The notes under the pieces: model-generated
What the model was told of the DNA's origin: nothing
Database searches by the model: none
Seen by the model: only the letters and a program-made list of their open reading frames with translations
Program-made: the position numbers and the translations under genes
Shown: positions 8,478-17,910 of the stretch, one piece after another
Layout: each line of letters begins with the position of its first letter
How positions within the stretch are numbered: position 1 is the stretch's first letter
Assembly: GCA_964291485.2 (NCBI GenBank)
Contig: OZ220224.1
Span: 4,278,001-4,342,000 of the forward strand
Direction: 5' to 3'
DNA from: Kistimonas sp964291485
GTDB lineage: Bacteria; Pseudomonadota; Gammaproteobacteria; Pseudomonadales; Endozoicomonadaceae
DNA: 64,000 bases

Positions 8478-9176
8478 TTACTTCTTAGCCGGCTTGCGAC
8501 GCGGACGCCGAGCGGGTTTCTTCTGTTCTTTTTCCTCTTCATGGACGCCGCCGATGACTTCGCCCTTGAAGATCCAGACCTTGATACCGATCACACCGTA
8601 GGTGGTGTGCGCTTCGTAAGTAGCGTAATCGATATCGGCACGCAGGGTGTGCAGAGGCACACGACCTTCGCGGTACCACTCGGTCCGTGCGATTTCAGCA
8701 CCGCCAAGACGGCCGGAAATCTGAACACGAATACCCTTGGCGCCCAGACGCATGGTGTTCTGAACCGCACGCTTCATAGCGCGACGGAACATGACACGAC
8801 GCTCCAGCTGGCCGGCAATACCTTGCGCTACCAGCTGCGCATCCATCTCAGGCTTGCGCACTTCTTCGATGTTGATGTGCACAGGCACATTCATCATCTT
8901 GTTCAGTTCCTGACGCAGACGCTCAACGTCTTCACCCTTCTTGCCAATCACGATACCGGGACGGGCAGTGTGGATGGTAACGCGCGCGCTTTGTGCAGGA
9001 CGCTGAATATCGATACGGCTTACAGACGCATTCTTCAGCTTCTTCTGCAGGTACTCACGCACCTTCAGGTCAGCAATCAGGTTGTCTGCATACGCGCTGC
9101 CTTCGGCATACCACACGGAGGTGTGGTTCTTGACGATGCCCAGGCGAATTCCCGTTGGATGTACTTTCTGACCCAT
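8478..9176 (-). CDS. rpsC: 30S ribosomal protein S3
   Basis: 232 codons from ATG at 9176 (MGQKVHPTGIRLGIVKNH). The 18-base upstream extension is rejected because MGQKVHP is the universal start. A KH domain (HTARPGIVIGKKGEDVERLR) is followed by the C-domain (ARTEWYREGRVPLHTLRADI). S3 forms part of the mRNA entry helicase with S4 and S5. Confidence 0.97.
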   Translation of the reverse strand: MGQKVHPTGIRLGIVKNHTSVWYAEGSAYADNLIADLKVREYLQKKLKNASVSRIDIQRPAQSARVTIHTARPGIVIGKKGEDVERLRQELNKMMNVPVHINIEEVRKPEMDAQLVAQGIAGQLERRVMFRRAMKRAVQNTMRLGAKGIRVQISGRLGGAEIARTEWYREGRVPLHTLRADIDYATYEAHTTYGVIGIKVWIFKGEVIGGVHEEEKEQKKPARRPRRKPAKK

Positions 9177-9180
9177 CTGA

Positions 9181-9516
9181 TTACACCTCAGCAACCTTGA
9201 CAGTGATATGGCAAGTCCGCTTCAGAATGCGATCAGCACGGCCTTTCGCCCGAGGCTTGATGCGCTTCATGGTCATGCCTTCGTTAACGTAGGCGCTGGA
9301 TACCTTCAGTTCGTCGATATCCATGCCATCGTTGTGTTCCGCGTTGGCAATCGCGGATTCCAGGACCTTCTTGACCAGGACAGCAGCTTTCTTGTTGCTG
9401 TAGGTCAGGATGTCCAGCGCTTCAGCCACCCCTTTGCCGCGAACAAGGTCAACGACCAAGCGAGCTTTCTGGGCAGAAATGCGAGCGCCTTTGTGCATAG
9501 CAGCTACTTCTTTCAT
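9181..9516 (-). CDS. rplV: 50S ribosomal protein L22
   Basis: 111 codons. The product contains ISAQKARLVVDLVRGKGVAE and, at the tunnel hairpin, MTMKRIKPRAKGRADRILKR. L22 lines the exit-tunnel constriction together with L4. The start MKEVAAMHKGARIS is preceded by AAGGGATAAGAG. Confidence 0.97.
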   Translation of the reverse strand: MKEVAAMHKGARISAQKARLVVDLVRGKGVAEALDILTYSNKKAAVLVKKVLESAIANAEHNDGMDIDELKVSSAYVNEGMTMKRIKPRAKGRADRILKRTCHITVKVAEV

Positions 9517-9529
9517 CTCTTATCCCTTC

Positions 9530-9808
9530 TTAACGCTTCTTGGCCTTCTTGTCCGCTGCGTGACCACGGTAGGTACGCGTTGCGGCAAATTCACCCAGCT
9601 TGTGACCGACCATTTCTTCGGACACATAAACGGGTACGTGCTGACGACCATTGTGAACAGCCAGGGTCAGACCAACCATTTGCGGAATAATCATGGAACG
9701 GCGCGACCAGGTCTTGATCGGACGCTTGTTTCCAGACTCTACCGCGTCCTCCACCTTCTTCAGCAGGTGCAGGTCAATAAAAGGACCTTTTTTAAGTGAA
9801 CGTGGCAC
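9530..9808 (-). CDS. rpsS: 30S ribosomal protein S19
   Basis: 92 codons: MPRSLKKGPFIDLHLLKKVE, TWSRRSMIIPQMVGLTLAVHNGRQ (split here by family convention) and GHKLGEFAATRTYRGHAADK. S19 contacts S13 in the 30S head. It lies between rplB and rplV in conserved order. Confidence 0.98.
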   Translation of the reverse strand: MPRSLKKGPFIDLHLLKKVEDAVESGNKRPIKTWSRRSMIIPQMVGLTLAVHNGRQHVPVYVSEEMVGHKLGEFAATRTYRGHAADKKAKKR

Positions 9809-9830
9809 TGTCGTATCCTCTATCTCTCAA

Positions 9831-10652
9831 TTACTTGCGGCGACGGACAATAAACTTGTCAGTACGCTTGTTCGAGCGAGTCTTCCGACCCTTGGTGGGC
9901 ACACCCCACGGAGTAACCGGGTGACGACCACCGGAGGTACGACCTTCACCACCACCGTGCGGGTGATCTACCGGGTTCATGGCAACACCACGAACGGTCG
10001 GACGAACGCCACGCCAGCGCTTGGCACCAGCCTTACCCAGTGAGCGCAGGTTATGCTCGCTGTTGGATACCTCACCGAGAGTCGCACGACAGTCAGCCAG
10101 AACCTTGCGCATTTCGCCGGAGCGCAGACGCAGGGTTACATAAGCACCGTCACGGGCAACCAGCTGAGCAGAGGTACCGGCGGAACGCATCATCTGCGCA
10201 CCTTTGCCAGGCTTCAGCTCAACACAGTGAATGACAGAACCCAGCGGGATGTTGCGCAGAGGCAGGGTATTACCGGCCTTGATCGGCGCATCCACACCGG
10301 AGAACAGCTTGTCACCAGCCTTCACACCCTTGGGAGCGATGATGTAACGACGCTCACCGTCCAGGTACTTCAGCAGGGCAATGTTTGCTGTACGGTTCGG
10401 ATCGTATTCCAGACGCTCAACAGTCGCAGGAATACCATCTTTGTTACGACGGAAGTCGATCACACGGTAGTGCTGCTTATGACCACCACCCTTGTGACGG
10501 GTCGTGATACGACCGTTATTGTTACGACCACCGGTCTTGCTTTTCTTCTCTAACAGCGCAGCGAAGGGTTTCCCCTTGTGCAGGTCAGGGTTAACAACCT
10601 TGACTACGAAGCGGCGCCCGGGAGAAGTGGGTTTACACTTAACAACAGCCAT
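9831..10652 (-). CDS. rplB: 50S ribosomal protein L2
   Basis: 273 codons. The C-terminal signature VRGVAMNPVDHPHGGGEGRT contains the conserved histidine close to the peptidyl-transferase centre. L2 is needed for subunit joining and peptidyl transfer. It follows rplW by 14 bp. Confidence 0.98.
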   Translation of the reverse strand: MAVVKCKPTSPGRRFVVKVVNPDLHKGKPFAALLEKKSKTGGRNNNGRITTRHKGGGHKQHYRVIDFRRNKDGIPATVERLEYDPNRTANIALLKYLDGERRYIIAPKGVKAGDKLFSGVDAPIKAGNTLPLRNIPLGSVIHCVELKPGKGAQMMRSAGTSAQLVARDGAYVTLRLRSGEMRKVLADCRATLGEVSNSEHNLRSLGKAGAKRWRGVRPTVRGVAMNPVDHPHGGGEGRTSGGRHPVTPWGVPTKGRKTRSNKRTDKFIVRRRK

Positions 10653-10666
10653 CTGTCGATCTCCTC

Positions 10667-10963
10667 TTACTCAGCGTCCGCGAAGTCAATTTCCTGACCC
10701 GCTTCCAGAGCAACGTACGCTTTTTTCCAGTCTGAACGCTTGCCCAGACCACGCATGGTGCGCTTGGTCTTGCCCTTCACGTTTACAGTGCGGACAGACT
10801 TGACCTTGACATCAAACAGCTGTTCAACAGCCTTTTTGATTTCAAGCTTTACAGCGTCTTTGGCCACTTTGAAAACGTATTGATTACGTTCTTCAGCGAC
10901 TACCGAAGCCTTCTCGGAAATGTGAGGCCCAAGCAGCACCTTCAACAGACGTTCCTGGTTCAT
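10667..10963 (-). CDS. rplW: 50S ribosomal protein L23
   Basis: 98 codons: MNQERLLKVLLGPHISEKAS, then VKLEIKKAVEQLFDVKVKSV and NVKGKTKRTMRGLGKRSDWK. L23 is the main docking site for trigger factor and SRP at the tunnel exit. Its ATG overlaps the rplD stop codon. Confidence 0.98.
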   Translation of the reverse strand: MNQERLLKVLLGPHISEKASVVAEERNQYVFKVAKDAVKLEIKKAVEQLFDVKVKSVRTVNVKGKTKRTMRGLGKRSDWKKAYVALEAGQEIDFADAE

Positions 10964-11562
10964 CCCAGCATCTCCTCGAACTTCTTCACGGCTGCCACGG
11001 TCATGACGACTTTGTCATGAGCAACCAGGCTGACCGGATCCACACCCTGTACGTCGCGAACGTCGACGTGAGGAATGTTGCGCGCAGACAGGTACAGGTT
11101 TGCATCAACTTCGTCAGATACAAACAGTGCATTGTCAGTACCCAGCTCTTTCAGCTTGGCAACCATCTGCTTGGTCTTGGGCGCTTCAAGCGTGAGGCTC
11201 TCAACGACAACCAGACGCTCCTGGCGAACCAGTTCAGACAGAATGGAGCGCAGCGCACCGCGGTACATCTTGCGGTTCAGCTTCTGGGAATGATCCTGAG
11301 GACGAGCTGCAAACGTGGTGCCGCCCCCGCGCCAGATTGGGCTACGAATAGTACCGGCACGTGCACGACCAGTACCTTTTTGACGCCAAGGCTTACGACC
11401 ACCGCCGCTTACATCGCTGCGAGTCTTCTGCTGCTTGGTGCCCTGACGGCCGCCAGCCAGAAAAGCCACAACCGCCTGATGAATCAGTGATTCATTGAAT
11501 TCGGCAGCAAAGGTCGCATCAGAAACCTGCAGAGCGCCTGAACCCATTACATTCAGATCCAT
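10960..11562 (-). CDS. rplD: 50S ribosomal protein L4
   Basis: 200 codons with the tunnel-loop signature GGGRKPWRQKGTGRARAGTI and SPIWRGGGTTF. L4 lines the exit tunnel. In E. coli it represses its own S10 operon through a long leader; the S10 leader here looks shorter (about 65 nt from the predicted start), so this loop may differ. Confidence 0.98.
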   Translation of the reverse strand: MDLNVMGSGALQVSDATFAAEFNESLIHQAVVAFLAGGRQGTKQQKTRSDVSGGGRKPWRQKGTGRARAGTIRSPIWRGGGTTFAARPQDHSQKLNRKMYRGALRSILSELVRQERLVVVESLTLEAPKTKQMVAKLKELGTDNALFVSDEVDANLYLSARNIPHVDVRDVQGVDPVSLVAHDKVVMTVAAVKKFEEMLG

Positions 11563-11575
11563 ACTTCAAATCCCC

Positions 11576-12247
11576 TCAGGCTGCGGAGCCAGCTTTAACA
11601 GCAGGCTTGATAACAACATCAGCACCAGTAGCACCCGGCACCGCACCCTTGATGAGCAGAAGATTACGCTCTTCGTCCACGCGAACGATTTCCAGTGACT
11701 GAACAGTCACGCGCTCATCGCCCATGTGACCAGCCATCTTCTTACCCTTGAACACACGTCCGGGAGTCTGACACTGACCAATGGAACCAGGCGCACGGTG
11801 AGACAGGGAGTTACCGTGGGTTGCGTCCTGAGTACGGAAGTTCCAGCGCTTAACAACACCCTGGAAACCCTTACCCTTGGAGCGACCGGTAACGTCAACC
11901 TTCTGACCTGCTTCAAACATGGAAACAGACAGAACATCACCAACGTTCAGTTCGGATTCTTCAGAAGTACGGAATTCAACCAGCACGGAACCAGCTTCAA
12001 CGCCTGCCTTGGCGTAGTGGCCAGCTTCTGGCTTGTTGAGACGAGATGCTTTCTTGGCACCAGCCGCAACCTGGATAGCGCTGTAGCCGTCGACTTCGAC
12101 AGTACGCACCTGGGCAATACGGTTAGGACCAACTTCAACGACAGTAACCGGCAAAGAAGCACCATCTTCGGTGAAAATACGGGTCATCCCGCACTTCTTG
12201 CCGATCAGGCCGAGGCGCGGCTTTTTGCCGTCAGCTTGATTTGACAT
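11576..12247 (-). CDS. rplC: 50S ribosomal protein L3
   Basis: 223 codons: GLIGKKCGMTRIFTEDGASL near the N-terminus and the central signature GRSKGKGFQGVVKRWNFRTQ with HGNSLSHRAPGSIGQCQTPG. L3 is one of the two initiators of 50S assembly. The Gln within GSIGQCQTPG is the residue methylated by PrmB in E. coli. It follows rpsJ by 100 bp. Confidence 0.97.
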   Translation of the reverse strand: MSNQADGKKPRLGLIGKKCGMTRIFTEDGASLPVTVVEVGPNRIAQVRTVEVDGYSAIQVAAGAKKASRLNKPEAGHYAKAGVEAGSVLVEFRTSEESELNVGDVLSVSMFEAGQKVDVTGRSKGKGFQGVVKRWNFRTQDATHGNSLSHRAPGSIGQCQTPGRVFKGKKMAGHMGDERVTVQSLEIVRVDEERNLLLIKGAVPGATGADVVIKPAVKAGSAA

Positions 12248-12347
12248 GATTTACCTCATTTCGTGTACGGGGCTATCACCCGCTATGGCCGCCCATCTCA
12301 GAGCGTTACACACGACGAGACACGCAGAACGCGCTCTCGCCAGACAA

Positions 12348-12671
12348 TTAGCCGAGGCTAATTTGAACTTCTACGCCCGCAGCAAGATCCAGCTTCATCA
12401 GAGCATCAACAGTCTTTTCAGTTGGCTCGACGATATCCAGCATGCGCTTGTGCGTACGAATTTCGTACTGATCACGGGCATCCTTGTTAACGTGCGGAGA
12501 AATCAGCACGGTGAAGCGTTCCTTGCGAGTAGGCAGGGGGATGGGACCTCGAACCTGAGCACCAGTGCGCTTGGCAGTTTCCACGATTTCCTGTGTGGAC
12601 TGGTCGATCAGGCGATGATCAAAAGCCTTGAGTCGAATTCGGATTTGTTGAGCTTTAGGCTGCTGACTCAT
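12348..12671 (-). CDS. rpsJ: 30S ribosomal protein S10 (NusE)
   Basis: 107 codons from ATG at 12671 (MSQQPKAQQIRIRLKAFDHR), with AGG eight bases upstream. An ATG two codons earlier (12677) has its AGG too close. The product contains GPIPLPTRKERFTVLISPHV and is slightly longer at the N-terminus than E. coli S10. Besides its ribosomal role, S10 (NusE) with NusB binds boxA RNA in antitermination, and a boxA-like element lies in its own leader. First gene of the S10 operon. Confidence 0.95.
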   Translation of the reverse strand: MSQQPKAQQIRIRLKAFDHRLIDQSTQEIVETAKRTGAQVRGPIPLPTRKERFTVLISPHVNKDARDQYEIRTHKRMLDIVEPTEKTVDALMKLDLAAGVEVQISLG

Positions 12672-12690
12672 CTTCATGACCTAATAATAT

Positions 12691-12702
12691 TTAAAGAACA
12701 AA
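12691..12702 (-). promoter_or_regulatory. boxA-like element in the rpsJ leader
   Basis: The minus strand reads TTTGTTCTTTAA about 20 bases before rpsJ. The same 12-mer occurs in the 16S-23S spacer of this window (38567-38578), where boxA is expected. boxA is the RNA site of NusB-S10. The identity is seen directly; a regulatory role before rpsJ is inferred. Confidence 0.55.
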
Positions 12703-12743
12703 GTCCACCCCATCATTGGTGGGCAGACAGCAAAGAAAGCGGG

Positions 12744-12772
12744 ATTCTACGCGGCGTCAATATTACTGTCAA
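12744..12772 (-). promoter_or_regulatory. Sigma70 promoter of the S10 operon
   Basis: Minus strand TTGACA, a 17-bp spacer and TAGAAT: a perfect -35, optimal spacing and a 5/6 -10. Predicted transcription starts near 12737, giving a leader of about 65 nt before rpsJ that contains a small CCACC/GGTGG hairpin and the boxA-like element. Confidence 0.88.
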
Positions 12773-12785
12773 TATTTTATACAGT

Positions 12786-12812
12786 AAAAGCCCCGAGCCT
12801 AAGCCCGGGGCT
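12786..12812 (-). terminator. Intrinsic terminator after tuf (str operon)
   Basis: The minus strand forms AGCCCCGGGC-TTAG-GCTCGGGGCT, a GC-rich stem followed by TTTAC, 37 bp after the tuf stop codon. It separates the str operon from the S10 promoter immediately downstream. Confidence 0.85.
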
Positions 12813-12848
12813 ATTTGTTTACAGCGGTAGAATCAGATCAGGTCGCTA

Positions 12849-14042
12849 TTAGGCGATGATCTTGGCAACAACACCGGCGCCAACAGTACGGCCACCTTCA
12901 CGAATCGCGAAGCGCAGACCTTCTTCCATGGCGATAGGAGCGATCAGAGTCACAGTCATCTGAACGTTGTCGCCAGGCATTACCATTTCAACGCCTTCTG
13001 GCAGTTCACAGGAACCGGTCACGTCAGTGGTACGGAAGTAGAACTGAGGACGGTAACCCTTGAAGAACGGAGTATGACGACCACCTTCGTCCTTGGACAG
13101 AACATAAATTTCTGACGTGAACTGGGTGTGAGGAGTGATAGAACCGGGCTTGGCCAGTACCTGACCACGCTCTACGTCTTCACGCTTGGTACCACGCAGC
13201 AGACAGCCAACGTTCTCACCAGCACGGCCTTCGTCCAGCAGCTTGCGGAACATTTCTACGCCGGTAACGGTGGTCTTGGTGGTGTCTTTGATACCAACAA
13301 TTTCGATTTCTTCACCAACCTTGACGATACCACGCTCAACACGACCGGTAACAACGGTACCACGGCCAGCGATGGAGAATACGTCTTCAATCGGCATCAG
13401 GAAAGGCTGATCGATGGCACGCTCAGGCTCAGGGATGTACTCGTCCAGAGTTTCTACCAGCTTCTTAACAGCGGTAGTACCCATTTCGTTAGCATCTTCA
13501 CCGTTCAGGGCCATCAGGGCAGAACCGATAACGATCGGCGTGTCGTCACCCGGGAATTCGTAAGTGTCCAGCAGCTCACGAACTTCCATTTCTACCAGTT
13601 CCAGCAGCTCTTCATCGTCAACCATGTCAGCCTTGTTCAGGAAGACAACGATGTAAGGAACGCCAACCTGACGAGACAGCAGGATGTGCTCACGAGTCTG
13701 AGGCATGGGGCCGTCAGCGGCGGAACATACCAGGATAGCGCCGTCCATCTGGGCAGCACCGGTGATCATGTTCTTAACGTAGTCAGCGTGTCCGGGGCAG
13801 TCTACGTGCGCGTAGTGACGATTTGGAGAATCGTATTCTACGTGTGCAGTAGAGATGGTGATACCACGCTCACGCTCTTCAGGCGCGTTATCGATCTGGT
13901 CGAAAGCCTTGGCAGTACCGCCCCAGACTTCTGCACAGACGCGAGTCAGGGCAGCAGTCAGAGTAGTTTTACCGTGGTCAACGTGACCGATGGTGCCGAC
14001 GTTTACGTGCGGCTTATTACGTTCAAATTTTTCCTTAGCCAT
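12849..14042 (-). CDS. tuf: Elongation factor Tu (copy next to fusA)
   Basis: 397 codons. G1 GHVDHGKT at residues 19-26, DCPGH and NKAD are intact. EF-Tu delivers aminoacyl-tRNA to the A site as a GTP complex. It is the last gene of the str operon, 34 bp after fusA. The protein is identical to that of the second copy at 30860-32053, and the DNA differs mainly near the gene ends (see findings). Confidence 0.98.
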   Translation of the reverse strand: MAKEKFERNKPHVNVGTIGHVDHGKTTLTAALTRVCAEVWGGTAKAFDQIDNAPEERERGITISTAHVEYDSPNRHYAHVDCPGHADYVKNMITGAAQMDGAILVCSAADGPMPQTREHILLSRQVGVPYIVVFLNKADMVDDEELLELVEMEVRELLDTYEFPGDDTPIVIGSALMALNGEDANEMGTTAVKKLVETLDEYIPEPERAIDQPFLMPIEDVFSIAGRGTVVTGRVERGIVKVGEEIEIVGIKDTTKTTVTGVEMFRKLLDEGRAGENVGCLLRGTKREDVERGQVLAKPGSITPHTQFTSEIYVLSKDEGGRHTPFFKGYRPQFYFRTTDVTGSCELPEGVEMVMPGDNVQMTVTLIAPIAMEEGLRFAIREGGRTVGAGVVAKIIA

Positions 14043-14076
14043 TTTGACTTACCTTACTGGTCAATGAAAATTACAG

Positions 14077-16191
14077 TTAACCCTGGTTATTCTTGATCAC
14101 CGCTTCCGCGATGCTCGCGGGCGTTTCGGCATACTCGGAGAATTCCATGGTGTATGTCGCACGACCCTGAGTAGCAGAACGCAGATCTGTGGCATAACCG
14201 AACATCTCAGCCAGAGGCACCTGAGCGCGGATAACCTTGCCGGAAGTGCTGTCTTCCATACCCTGCACGAGACCACGACGACGGTTCAGGTCACCCATGA
14301 CATCACCCATGTATTCTTCGGGTGTGACAACCTCAACAGCCATCATCGGCTCCATCAGAACGGGCTGAGCCTGCGGGGCGTACTTCTTCAGAGCCTGAGA
14401 TGCGGCGATTTTAAACGCCATCTCGTTGGAGTCAACCTCGTGGAAGGAACCGTCATACAGACGCGCCTTCAGGCCAAGCAGCGGATAGCCGGCGATAACA
14501 CCGTTCTGCATCTGCTCCTCGATACCCTTCTGAACCGCAGGAATGTATTCCTTGGGAATGGTGCCACCAACGATTTCGTTGACGAATACCAGACCTTCTT
14601 CACCCTCGTCAGCCGGGGAGAAGTCAACAACAACGTGACCGTACTGACCACGACCACCAGACTGCTTGGCAAACTTGTGGTTCGCAGTAACGCTGGCCTT
14701 GAGCTTCTCGCGGTAAGACACCTGGGGCTTACCAATGTTCGCTTCAACCTTGAACTCACGACGCATACGGTCAACAAGTACATCAAGGTGCAGCTCACCC
14801 ATACCGGAGATGATGGTCTGACCGGTTTCTTCGTCAGTCTTGACACGGAAAGAAGGGTCTTCCTGGGCCAGCTTGCCCAGCGCGATACCCATCTTCTCCT
14901 GGTCAGCCTTGGACTTCGGCTCAACCGCTACAGAGATAACCGGCTCAGGGAACTCCATACGCTCCAGAACGATCGGATGATCCGGATCACACAGGGTTTC
15001 ACCGGTGGTCACGTCCTTCATACCGATCAGAGCAACGATATCACCCGCCAGGGCTTCCTTGATCTCTTCACGGTTGTTGGCGTGCATCTGCACCATACGG
15101 CCGATACGCTCTTTCTTCATCTTGACGGAGTTGATAACCGACTGACCAGAAGCAGCGACACCGGAGTAAACACGGGCAAACGTCAGAGTACCAACGAACG
15201 GGTCAGTAGCAATTTTGAATGCCAGCGCAGAGAAGGGAGCCTTATCATCAGCAATACGCTGTTCCATGATATGGTTGCCTTCAGCATCTTCGCCAACAGA
15301 GCCTTCAATGGCCTTAACTTCCAGCGGAGACGGCATGAACTCAATAACCGCATCCAGGACCGCCTGCACACCCTTGTTCTTGAACGCAGAACCACCGAAT
15401 ACAGGAATGATTTCGTTGGCCAGAGTACGAACACGGATACCCTGCTTGATTTCTTCTTCAGTCAGGTCACCCTCTTCGAGGTACTTTTCCATCAACTCTT
15501 CAGAAGACTCAGCAGCGGCTTCAACCATGTACTCACGCATCTCTTCGCAAGTAGCCTGCATTTCAGCCGGAATTTCGCCATATTCGAAACTCATGCCCTG
15601 GTCGGCTTCGTTCCACAGGATGGTCTTCATCTTGACCAGATCGACAACACCCTTGAACTCGTCCTCAGCACCGATGGTCATCTGCATCGGTACTGCATTG
15701 GCGCCCAGGCGCTCACGCAGCTGACGAACAACCATCAGGAAGTCCGCACCGGTACGGTCCATCTTGTTGACGAATACCATGCGCGGTACTTCGTACTTGT
15801 TCGCCTGACGCCATACGGTTTCAGTCTGAGGCTGAACACCGGAGGAACCACACAGAACAACAACCGCACCATCCAGAACCCGCAGAGAACGCTCTACTTC
15901 GATCGTGAAGTCAACGTGTCCAGGCGTATCGATGATGTTGACACGATGCTCATCAAACTGAGCATCCATACCACGCCAGAAACAGGTGGTAGCCGCAGAA
16001 GTGATGGTAATACCACGCTCCTGCTCCTGCTCCATCCAGTCCATGGTAGCGGCACCGTCGTGAACTTCACCGATCTTATGGCTCAGACCGGTGTAGAACA
16101 GGACCCGCTCAGTAGTAGTGGTCTTACCCGCGTCTACGTGGGCGCAGATACCAATGTTACGGTATCGGCTAATCGGGGTTTTACGAGCCAC
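14077..16191 (-). CDS. fusA: Elongation factor G
   Basis: 704 codons. The GTPase domain has G1 AHVDAGKT (residues 17-24), DTPGHVDF and NKMDRTGADF; domain II and the translocation domains III-V follow, ending FSEYAETPASIAEAVIKNNQ. EF-G catalyses translocation and, with RRF, ribosome recycling. It has the usual canonical length and position between rpsG and tuf. Confidence 0.98.
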   Translation of the reverse strand: MARKTPISRYRNIGICAHVDAGKTTTTERVLFYTGLSHKIGEVHDGAATMDWMEQEQERGITITSAATTCFWRGMDAQFDEHRVNIIDTPGHVDFTIEVERSLRVLDGAVVVLCGSSGVQPQTETVWRQANKYEVPRMVFVNKMDRTGADFLMVVRQLRERLGANAVPMQMTIGAEDEFKGVVDLVKMKTILWNEADQGMSFEYGEIPAEMQATCEEMREYMVEAAAESSEELMEKYLEEGDLTEEEIKQGIRVRTLANEIIPVFGGSAFKNKGVQAVLDAVIEFMPSPLEVKAIEGSVGEDAEGNHIMEQRIADDKAPFSALAFKIATDPFVGTLTFARVYSGVAASGQSVINSVKMKKERIGRMVQMHANNREEIKEALAGDIVALIGMKDVTTGETLCDPDHPIVLERMEFPEPVISVAVEPKSKADQEKMGIALGKLAQEDPSFRVKTDEETGQTIISGMGELHLDVLVDRMRREFKVEANIGKPQVSYREKLKASVTANHKFAKQSGGRGQYGHVVVDFSPADEGEEGLVFVNEIVGGTIPKEYIPAVQKGIEEQMQNGVIAGYPLLGLKARLYDGSFHEVDSNEMAFKIAASQALKKYAPQAQPVLMEPMMAVEVVTPEEYMGDVMGDLNRRRGLVQGMEDSTSGKVIRAQVPLAEMFGYATDLRSATQGRATYTMEFSEYAETPASIAEAVIKNNQG

Positions 16192-16212
16192 GACACAATC
16201 CTCTGTATTATC

Positions 16213-16683
16213 TTAGAAACGGTAGTGGGAGAACGCCTTGTTAGCTTCTGCCATACGATGCACGTCTTCACGCTTCTTGACAGCAGCGCCTTTGTTGTCA
16301 GCCGCGTCAACCAGCTCACCTGCCAGACGCAGGTCCATGGATTTTTCACCACGCTTACGTGCAGCGTCTACCAGCCAGCGCATGGCCAGGGCAGAACGAC
16401 GCGCAGGACGAACTTCTACGGGCACCTGGTAGGTAGCACCACCAACACGACGAGATTTAACCTCGACAACCGGTGCAACGGATTCCAGGGCCGCTTCGAA
16501 CACCTCGAGAGGGTCCTTGTTAGTACGCCCCTGGATCTTGTCCAACGCACCATACACGATACGCTCGGCGACAGACTTCTTGCCGCTGACCATAACGTGG
16601 TTAATGAATTTGGTCAGTACCTTGTTACCGAACTTCGGATCCGGCAACACATCGCGTTTCGCTACGACTCGTCTTCTAGGCAT
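16213..16683 (-). CDS. rpsG: 30S ribosomal protein S7
   Basis: 156 codons: MPRRRVVAKRDVLPDPKFGN, the beta-hairpin region EVKSRRVGGATYQVPVEVRP, and AEANKAFSHYRF at the end. S7 nucleates 30S head assembly. In E. coli it represses the str operon by binding the rpsL-rpsG gap; here that gap is about 140 bp. Confidence 0.98.
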   Translation of the reverse strand: MPRRRVVAKRDVLPDPKFGNKVLTKFINHVMVSGKKSVAERIVYGALDKIQGRTNKDPLEVFEAALESVAPVVEVKSRRVGGATYQVPVEVRPARRSALAMRWLVDAARKRGEKSMDLRLAGELVDAADNKGAAVKKREDVHRMAEANKAFSHYRF

Positions 16684-16824
16684 TGATAAGTCCTCAAACT
16701 TGGTCTTCAGGTTGTTTCGAGATCAGCCTTCGACTCGACCTTACTCTTATCAACCAGATGCTCTGATTAATAGATAAAACTATGACAACTATTCAGGCGA
16801 TTAATTCCCCTGAACAGGAAAGCC

Positions 16825-17199
<375 letters not shown>

Positions 17200-17385
17200 T
17201 TAAGCAATTTCTCCGAAGTTTCTAATACAAAACAGGTTACGACACCCAGAGGATTAAGCATCGCGACCCGAGCCTGACCAGTAAATACCGACCAGACACT
17301 GGTTTTCACAAAGGGTTTTGTGGAAACCGGCGCCCAAAGGCAGCCTTGACAAGAGACAAAGGCAGGGCACACTAAAAGGCACCGG

Positions 17386-17414
17386 ATTTTAAATAGGCCA
17401 GCCGCCCGCGTCAA
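17386..17414 (-). promoter_or_regulatory. Sigma70 promoter of the str operon
   Basis: Minus strand TTGACG, a 17-bp spacer and TAAAAT in the otherwise empty 311-bp gap between rpsL and the divergent gene at 17511. It implies a leader of about 180 nt before rpsL. No second strong promoter is seen in the gap. Confidence 0.8.
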
Positions 17415-17510
17415 GGAATGCCGCAGGCTTTCACGTCAGGGGAAACGCCGAGAATCACGTAAACATGCTGCCACCCACCCCGGACAACTACGGATTGATT
17501 ATAAACAATA

Positions 17511-17909
17511 ATGAAGAAACAGCGGCTTTACCTCACTATTCCTCGAATTCTTCTGTTTTTATTGATACAAAACCTGTATTCATCTGATGCGTTAGCATCA
17601 GGCATCGGAAAGTACGAATCCTGGTATCAGGATGTCTGGTGTGAAGGCTATGATGGTCAAACGGAAGTTGAGCAGGATGATGGTACGCGCGTTGACTGCC
17701 TGACCAGCAACCATGCTATTGAAATGGAGTTTGCCCGCAAGTGGCGTGAAGCGATTGGCCAGTCGCTGCATTACGCCTTAAAGACTGGACGCAAAGCTGG
17801 CATTGTGTTGATTCTGCAGAAACCTTCAGATGAGCAATACTGGGAAAGCCTTGGCGAAGTCATCAAGCATTATCGCCTGCCAATAACACTCTGGCGTCTT
17901 GGGCCGTAA
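17511..17909 (+). CDS. Small secreted protein of unknown function, possible PD-(D/E)XK-like fold
   Basis: 132 codons on the strand opposite to its neighbours. An N-terminal hydrophobic stretch ending SSDALAS looks like a signal peptide, so the protein is probably periplasmic. The mature part has DGTRVDCLTSNHAIEMEF then RKWREAIGQSLHYALKTG and a buried strand KAGIVLILQ. D62, E71/E73 and a Q84-x3-Y88 helix resemble the arrangement in PD-(D/E)XK nuclease-like folds, but the canonical ExK is not exact (ExE, with K77 four residues later). Nuclease activity is therefore only a suggestion. It lies in a short insertion between rpoC and rpsL. Confidence 0.8.
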   Translation: MKKQRLYLTIPRILLFLLIQNLYSSDALASGIGKYESWYQDVWCEGYDGQTEVEQDDGTRVDCLTSNHAIEMEFARKWREAIGQSLHYALKTGRKAGIVLILQKPSDEQYWESLGEVIKHYRLPITLWRLGP

Positions 17910-17910
17910 T

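Noticed and set aside
14440..16686. 748-codon plus-strand ORF opposite fusA and rpsG
   Set aside because: Very long, but fully antisense to two highly conserved genes. It arises from their codon bias.
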